64,000 bases of DNA, taken from NCBI RefSeq assembly GCF_003858645.1, contig NZ_RQJP01000002.1, forward strand, positions 434,001 through 498,000, read 5' to 3'. The notes below the pieces were generated by a model. It did not search any database and was not told the origin of the DNA. It was given only the letters and a program-made list of their open reading frames with translations. This document shows positions 59,365 through 64,000 of the stretch, one piece after another. Position 1 is the first letter of the stretch. Each line of letters opens with the position of its first letter. This DNA is from Larkinella knui (GTDB lineage Bacteria; Bacteroidota; Bacteroidia; Cytophagales; Spirosomataceae). The position numbers and the translations under genes are program-made.

Positions 59365-60879
59365 TTACGGCCAGACGGATTCGACATTCCGAATGGTAAC
59401 GGCCCGGAAACCGTCGCCAAAAAACTCGAAGCCCCGGCTGTCGGGTTTAGGAAAAATCAGATTCGTTAACGTCCGTTGTCCGTCGTTGACGAACACTTCG
59501 ACCGACGACCGATCCACAAAGATCTGCATTTTGATCCGGCCGTTCGGGCTGTCTTCGCGCTTCAGTGGAGCCGTAAACCGGCCGCTGAATTCTTTCTTGA
59601 AACCGGTTTGTCCCGAACGCGTACGGTCCACGTACACTTCCTGCCGGGCGGTATTGTAGCCAATAACGGTTTCTTCGCCCGCGCCTTTCCGCAGCTTCAC
59701 GCCCATATCGCCGGCCGTTCCGCCGGTCAACTCCGCTTCCAGCGTCAGCACATACACGTCGCCCTGGATGCGGTTGGAGTCGATGCTGCGGTTTAATTCT
59801 TTCGTATCCATGCCCCGCCACTGAAAGCTATCCGACGTCAGCGGACGGATTTCTTTCGCCACTTCCTGCCGGAGTTCATACCCATTTTTACCGCGAACAA
59901 TTTTCAGTTCACGCGGCAACGTCATGGCTCCCCGAAACGGATTGGTCGGAATGTCGTTGGCGTATTGCCAGTTGTTCAGCCAGCCGAGGCTCAGTTTGCG
60001 CGGTGTGTTGTTGTAGGTGATAGCGGCATAATAGTCTTTGCCGTAATCGACAAACCGGACGTCGCCCTGCCTGAAATCGCTGCGAAAACTTTTGCCGTCG
60101 AAGTCGCCGATGTAATACTGCATACCGGAACCACCGGCGGGCGTACCGGCTCCGATGGAAATCAACAGCAGCCACTTTTTGCTTTTGGAGCCCACCACCG
60201 GTATTTCCAGCAAAGCCGGGCATTCCCAGATGTTCCCCGGCGTATCCGCCGACGCAAACTCACCGGTTTTCTCCCACTGCTTCAGGTTCGTAGAACGGTA
60301 GAAAAGTGCTTTTTTCTCGGTTGGCAACACCACCGTCATGATCCAGCGTTTGGACGGTTCATGCCAGAATACATTCGGATCTCGGAAGTCCTTTTGGTTC
60401 AGGTCAATCACCGGATTGCCTTCGTATTTCGTCCAGGTCCGGCCTTTGTCGAGGCTGTAGGCAATGTACTGGCTCTGATTGGTTTCGCGGTGGTTGGTAT
60501 ACACGGCGACCATCGGAATCTGGCCGTTTTTGCCAAAACCGCTCGTGTTTTTCGCATCGACCACACAGCTTCCCGAAAAAATCATGCCTTTGTCATCTTC
60601 GGCAAGGGCGGGCGGCAATTCGTTCCAGTGAAACAGATCCGGACTCACGGCGTGGCCCCAGGTCATGTGGCCCCAGCGAATGCCTTTCGGATTGTACTGG
60701 TAAAAAAGGTGGTATTCTCCGTCGTGGTAAACCAGCCCGTTCGGATCGTTCGTCCAGTTGATGCGGGGCGAAAAATGGTATTGCGGACGAAAGGGCTGAT
60801 TATAAGCCGTATCTTGGGCAAACCCGGACAGGGCAGTGATAACCATACTAAAAAACAGAGTCGGGAATGAAGGCTTCAT
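59365..60879 (-). CDS. GH32-family beta-fructosidase (levanase/inulinase-like)
   Basis: A 504-residue exported enzyme that hydrolyses beta-fructans or sucrose. After a signal peptide (to about residue 21) the five-bladed propeller has the nucleophile Asp45 in NWTNDPNGLVYHDGEYH, the transition-state RDPNVFW motif, and the acid/base Glu in WECPALLEIP. The C-terminal beta-sandwich ends with IFVDRSSVEVFVNDGQ. Whether it favours levan, inulin or sucrose cannot be told. No SusC/D or fructokinase gene lies next to it. Confidence 0.93.
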   Translation of the reverse strand: MKPSFPTLFFSMVITALSGFAQDTAYNQPFRPQYHFSPRINWTNDPNGLVYHDGEYHLFYQYNPKGIRWGHMTWGHAVSPDLFHWNELPPALAEDDKGMIFSGSCVVDAKNTSGFGKNGQIPMVAVYTNHRETNQSQYIAYSLDKGRTWTKYEGNPVIDLNQKDFRDPNVFWHEPSKRWIMTVVLPTEKKALFYRSTNLKQWEKTGEFASADTPGNIWECPALLEIPVVGSKSKKWLLLISIGAGTPAGGSGMQYYIGDFDGKSFRSDFRQGDVRFVDYGKDYYAAITYNNTPRKLSLGWLNNWQYANDIPTNPFRGAMTLPRELKIVRGKNGYELRQEVAKEIRPLTSDSFQWRGMDTKELNRSIDSNRIQGDVYVLTLEAELTGGTAGDMGVKLRKGAGEETVIGYNTARQEVYVDRTRSGQTGFKKEFSGRFTAPLKREDSPNGRIKMQIFVDRSSVEVFVNDGQRTLTNLIFPKPDSRGFEFFGDGFRAVTIRNVESVWP

Positions 60880-60912
60880 CGCTGAGTAGGGCGGGTTTAG
60901 TAGGCCATCTTG

Positions 60913-61872
60913 TCAAAAGATTTCCTGGGCAACTTTAACGATATTATCCGATTTCCCCATGGTATAAAAATGGAGCCCCGGCACACCGGCTTTGACCAGT
61001 TCCCGGCCTTGTTGCACGCACCATTCGATGCCGACCTGCCGCGCCTGCCCGTCATTCTCGCACGCTTCGACGGCTTTTATGAAATCGTCCGGCATTTCGA
61101 GGTGAAACAAGCGTGGTAACACCTGTAATTGTTTGCGGGTACTGAGCGGTTTCAGTCCCGGAATGATCGGCACGGTAATCCCGGCTTCCCGGCAGCGTTT
61201 GACGAAATCGAAATATTTCTGGTTATCGAAAAACATCTGCGTCACGATGTAATCGGCGCCCTTATCGATTTTCAGTTTCAGGTAGGTGAAATCCGTTTCA
61301 TGATCGACCGCTTCAAAATGTTTCTCGGGATAAGCCGCCACACCGATGCAGAAGTCGCTGGGCGTCATCGCGTGTGATCCTTCGTGCAAATAAACGCCCC
61401 GGTTCATGTTGGCCACCTGCTCAACCAGTTCACTGGCGTAGGCATACCCGTTCGTTTTGGGTTTGAACGTATCGAACGGCTTGGCCGGATCGCCCCGCAA
61501 AACCAGTACATTATCGATGCCCAGGTAATGCAAATCGATCAGAAAGTCTTCGGTTTCATCCCTGGTAAAACCGCCACAGAGCACGTGCGGCACCGGATCG
61601 ACGCCAAATTTGTGCATGATCGCCGAGCAGATCCCTACGGTTCCGGGTCGTTTTCGGGTAATGATTTTTTTAATCGTTCCGTCGGGTTCGAGTCGTTCAA
61701 TATACTCCTCACGGTGGTAAGTAACGTCGATAAATGGAGGCTTAAACTCCATGAGCGGTTCGATATTATCTAACAGATTTTTGAGATTGTCGCCTTTGAT
61801 CGGGGGAATAACTTCAATTGAAAAGATCGTTTTTCCGTTCGCCTTCCGGATGTGATCAGAAACTTTAGCCAT
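60913..61872 (-). CDS. metF: Methylenetetrahydrofolate reductase (NAD(P)H)
   Basis: A 319-residue flavin TIM-barrel enzyme that makes 5-methyltetrahydrofolate for methionine synthesis. Motifs: IFSIEVIPPIKGDN with the catalytic Glu, PPFIDVTYH, HVLCGGFTRDE, LVLRGDPAK (FAD site), IVTQMFFDNQ and IIPGLKPLS. I start at ATG 61872, matching the family start; the longer frame is leader sequence. The leader (61873-61967) can form two hairpins (GTAAG..CTTAC and CACC..GGTG), so leader regulation is possible; I do not recognise a known SAM riboswitch. Confidence 0.95.
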   Translation of the reverse strand: MAKVSDHIRKANGKTIFSIEVIPPIKGDNLKNLLDNIEPLMEFKPPFIDVTYHREEYIERLEPDGTIKKIITRKRPGTVGICSAIMHKFGVDPVPHVLCGGFTRDETEDFLIDLHYLGIDNVLVLRGDPAKPFDTFKPKTNGYAYASELVEQVANMNRGVYLHEGSHAMTPSDFCIGVAAYPEKHFEAVDHETDFTYLKLKIDKGADYIVTQMFFDNQKYFDFVKRCREAGITVPIIPGLKPLSTRKQLQVLPRLFHLEMPDDFIKAVEACENDGQARQVGIEWCVQQGRELVKAGVPGLHFYTMGKSDNIVKVAQEIF

Positions 61873-61967
61873 GTGGTGTTTTTTGGAACATTGAGAACGA
61901 CACCAGTCACCCGGTGCCGAAAATAAACCCGGTAAGCCTGTAGTTACCACCCAGCCTTACGTTGGTG

Positions 61968-61975
61968 CAAAAGTA
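61968..61975 (-). promoter_or_regulatory. Predicted -7 promoter box of metF
   Basis: Minus-strand TACTTTTG matches TAnnTTTG exactly. It would give a leader of about 90 nt containing two possible hairpins before the metF ATG. Confidence 0.45.
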
Positions 61976-61999
61976 CGGGAAAAATCGGAGATAACCGGC

Positions 62000-62647
62000 T
62001 TATAGCGGAACCAAACCCCAGCGAACGGCTTCAAGGGCCATACAGACCCGGCTTTTTACCTGCATTTTCTGAAAGATGGCTTCCCGATACCCATCGACGG
62101 TTCGGGCACTCACGCACATTTTATCGGCGATTTCTACGTACGTGAGCTCGCTACACGCCAGTTTCAGGAATTTGAGTTCGCGATCGTTCAATTTAAAATA
62201 AGACGCCGGTGTGCTGTTTTCGGCGGGATTCAGACTTCGGATGAGTCCGCCGGTCATGAAGTCGGAATAATGATAACCTTTGGTACTGATGTCTTCAAGA
62301 GCCTGTCGGAGTTCGGCGGGACGGCAACCTTTGAGAAGATAGCCTTTTACGCCATTCCGAACCATCCGGACAATGTTTTCTTCGCGATCCATCATCGACA
62401 ACGCCAGCATCTTAATAGCCGGATAGTGTTCTTTCAGATAGGCCGCCGTTTCGTAACCATCCATCTCAGGCATACTGACGTCCAGTAATACAATATCAGG
62501 CGGGTTACCCCGATTGAGATACCGGATTAAATCACGTCCATTCTCCGCAACATAATGCACTTCATAAGTTTCGAACCTCAGAATAAGATCAGCCAGGCCC
62601 TGCGCCATAAGGCGGTGATCGTCAACAATAACGATAGAAGTTTTCAC
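62000..62647 (-). CDS. NarL/FixJ-family response regulator (second module)
   Basis: A 215-residue response regulator: acidic pair Asp9-Asp10, phospho-acceptor Asp56 in IVLLDVSMPEMDG, and Lys in GYLLKGCRPAE. The LuxR-type output helix-turn-helix is ELTYVEIADKMCVSARTVDG. The start codon is GTG (62645-62647); no better ATG is near. It follows the kinase at 62720-63553 by 72 nt and forms a pair with it. Its arrangement, with the kinase and a seven-helix protein upstream, repeats that at 19.6-22 kb. Confidence 0.92.
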   Translation of the reverse strand: MKTSIVIVDDHRLMAQGLADLILRFETYEVHYVAENGRDLIRYLNRGNPPDIVLLDVSMPEMDGYETAAYLKEHYPAIKMLALSMMDREENIVRMVRNGVKGYLLKGCRPAELRQALEDISTKGYHYSDFMTGGLIRSLNPAENSTPASYFKLNDRELKFLKLACSELTYVEIADKMCVSARTVDGYREAIFQKMQVKSRVCMALEAVRWGLVPL

Positions 62648-62719
62648 AGAGATAGAGATTGGTCAGCGGCCTCAAATTAAACCAAATCTAATCGCTTTGC
62701 AAATACTATTTACCTATTT

Positions 62720-63553
62720 TCAGATGGTAATTTTACTTACAGCCGCTTCTCCCCGCTTGTTCGGTAATCGGATTTCAATTCGCGTTCCCCAGCCCGGCTG
62801 GCTGATGAGAACACATTCGCCACCCAGCAACCGAGCGCGCTGTTTTAGGTTCCATAAACCGGATCCTGACCGGTCGGGGCCGCGCTCGGTTGCTTCGCCG
62901 AGATCGAACCCGCAACCGTCGTCGGTAACAACCAGACTAAACCGGTCGAGGCCATAATCGGCGCTGACCGTTAACTGATGTCCCCCGGAGTGTTTCATGG
63001 CATTATTGAGTGCTTCCTGAACCATGCGAAACAGGATGGTTTCGGTATTTTCGTCCAGCGAATACGGCGATCCAATGAATTGAAACTGGGTTTGAAACCG
63101 GCCGGTACGCTGAATTCGCTCCATTTCCAGCGCTAGGCTTTCCCGTAACCCATACCGCTCAACCGTGCCGCCATCGAGCGTTTTGGATAGTCGGCGGACA
63201 TCCTGCATGGTACGCTCAACGGTTTCAAACGTTTGCTGCACGGTGGGCGCATGAACACTTCCCGCGAGGTCTTCCTCAAGAACACTCAGCTGAATCAGGG
63301 TCAGCGAGAGCATCTGTCCGATGTGGTCGTGCAGTTCCTGCCCAATCTGCTGAAGCGTGTGGTTTTGAATTTCGAGTTGTGACTGAAGCAGTCCACGTTC
63401 GTAGGATTCTTTGGTCAGGCTCAGTTCCTGCTGGTAGCGAAAATTTCGTTTTTGATAGAGAAAGAAAAAGGTCGCGACAAACGTTGCCAGTAATAACATC
63501 AGAATTGTACCCGCTATTATAACAATGACGACTTCATCTGCCGGGCTTTGCAT
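62720..63553 (-). CDS. Sensor histidine kinase, HisKA_3 type, one membrane helix (second module)
   Basis: A 277-residue kinase: a single hydrophobic helix at about 8-32 (VIVIIAGTILMLLLATFVAT), a short coil, HisKA_3 helix with the phospho-His in GQELHDHIGQMLSL, and HATPase boxes NNAMKHSGG, DDGCGFD and GSGLWNLKQR. As in the kinase at 20377-21186 there is no sensory domain. Its start lies inside the 3' end of the upstream seven-helix gene (37-nt overlap), strong evidence that the two are made together and work together. Confidence 0.92.
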   Translation of the reverse strand: MQSPADEVVIVIIAGTILMLLLATFVATFFFLYQKRNFRYQQELSLTKESYERGLLQSQLEIQNHTLQQIGQELHDHIGQMLSLTLIQLSVLEEDLAGSVHAPTVQQTFETVERTMQDVRRLSKTLDGGTVERYGLRESLALEMERIQRTGRFQTQFQFIGSPYSLDENTETILFRMVQEALNNAMKHSGGHQLTVSADYGLDRFSLVVTDDGCGFDLGEATERGPDRSGSGLWNLKQRARLLGGECVLISQPGWGTRIEIRLPNKRGEAAVSKITI

Positions 63554-64000
63554 ATAAATCCAACGGTATAGAGGCTATAAAGCAATATATTTAAGATATG
63601 GTTGATAACGTATAATTTTTTAGCCAGGCCCATATCTACTTTATACAAGTAGTTTAATAACCCCATTAAAAAAAAGGTACCTGCATAAAAGAAAAGGACA
63701 CCGGTACTGATCCAAAACTCAGGGATGGCCCATATTTTCTCTTCCGTATTTCCTTTAAATAGCTCAAAGAAGTAAATACCGGACCAAAGAATTAACAGGG
63801 CCGATTCGACCATAAAGCTAGTTGAATTAGGCGAATTTAGTTTTTGAAAAAATAGCGTATTGAGTACACAAACCAGCAAGAATCCGGGGATCGATCTACC
63901 GATCCATTTTTTAACCGAAACGCTATTGATTGTATTCAGGAAGAATAAAGCGACTAACATATATTCGATCGGCTGGTAAAAATGATAAATAAAATTTGAA
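63517..64000 (-). CDS. Seven-helix integral membrane protein, copy C, partial at the window edge
   Basis: The frame is open through the right edge: upstream of the ATG at 63960 the codons read SNFIYHFYQPIEYM, which aligns with the NNLYLYNLNSLVEM and NNHYLYNVFGFVEI blocks of copies A and B, so the gene begins outside the window. Visible are about four or five hydrophobic helices, the shared FWISTGVLFFYAGTFF block, and the basic tail FICKARQMKSSLL. It overlaps the kinase gene start by 37 nt. It is a paralogue of 21297-21980 and 22561-23232; function is unknown and a signal-receiving role for the kinase is inferred. Confidence 0.72.
   Translation of the reverse strand, partial: SNFIYHFYQPIEYMLVALFFLNTINSVSVKKWIGRSIPGFLLVCVLNTLFFQKLNSPNSTSFMVESALLILWSGIYFFELFKGNTEEKIWAIPEFWISTGVLFFYAGTFFLMGLLNYLYKVDMGLAKKLYVINHILNILLYSLYTVGFICKARQMKSSLL

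Noticed and set aside
61873-61967. SAM riboswitch upstream of metF
   Set aside because: The leader can form two hairpins and the gene is a likely target, but I cannot match the conserved cores of the SAM-I or SAM-II classes.

Overview
The window looks like the chromosome of a Gram-negative Bacteroidota of the Cytophagales, close to Spirosoma/Larkinella-type bacteria (inferred from gene content, not from a search). The evidence is two SusC/SusD outer-membrane pairs, a FecI-type sigma/FecR pair, GH106 and GH32 glycan enzymes, Kdo transferase, a YtxJ bacillithiol-system protein, a DivIVA-domain protein, and promoters with the Bacteroidota -7 box TAnnTTTG. No rRNA, tRNA, CRISPR array or phage module was found.

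Layout. 1-2.1 kb: end of an EEP-family phosphodiesterase, a DUF2237 protein and a spore-photoproduct-lyase-like radical SAM enzyme. 2.2-9 kb: a sigma / FecR / STN-SusC / SusD uptake operon read leftward. 9-13.2 kb: MazG-like pyrophosphohydrolase, a Tat-exported glycosidase-like protein and a secreted M28 peptidase. 13.4-19.4 kb: dihydrolipoyl dehydrogenase, 2-oxoglutarate dehydrogenase E2 and E1. 19.6-23.7 kb: a signalling island with a response regulator, a histidine kinase and two copies of a two-gene cassette (a seven-helix membrane protein plus a small protein with a CVGIR core and a CPxxC-like tail). 24-27.1 kb: rfbA, rfbB, galE. 27.4-31.5 kb: transglutaminase-like protein, phosphopantetheinyl transferase, WD40, DivIVA and FolB. 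31.6-49.4 kb: a polysaccharide utilisation locus for a probably rhamnose-containing glycan (MFS importer, arabinose/fucose-isomerase-like enzyme, SusC, SusD, an unrecognised 839-residue exported protein, two tandem GH106 proteins, an SGNH hydrolase and a convergent GntR regulator). 49.6-62 kb: housekeeping genes (ytxJ, waaA, rsgA, cbs, mce, iscA-like, thioesterase, GH32, metF) interrupted by a GxxExxY element and an AT-rich ATPase/TOPRIM-like gene pair. 62-64 kb: a second response regulator/kinase/seven-helix module, cut by the window edge.

The most unusual feature is about fifteen long imperfect palindromes in the gaps between genes. Five share two related arm sequences of 44 nt that start with or close to GTTGTT and carry a roughly 10-nt internal period. 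One of these five (51606-52076) has a GxxExxY / PD-(D/E)XK-like gene fitted exactly between its arms; the other four are gene-less. I read this as an autonomous element with solo derivatives. Palindromes supply stop codons, false N-terminal extensions and spacers in neighbouring genes. They occur between convergent, tandem and divergent genes, so they are not simply terminators.
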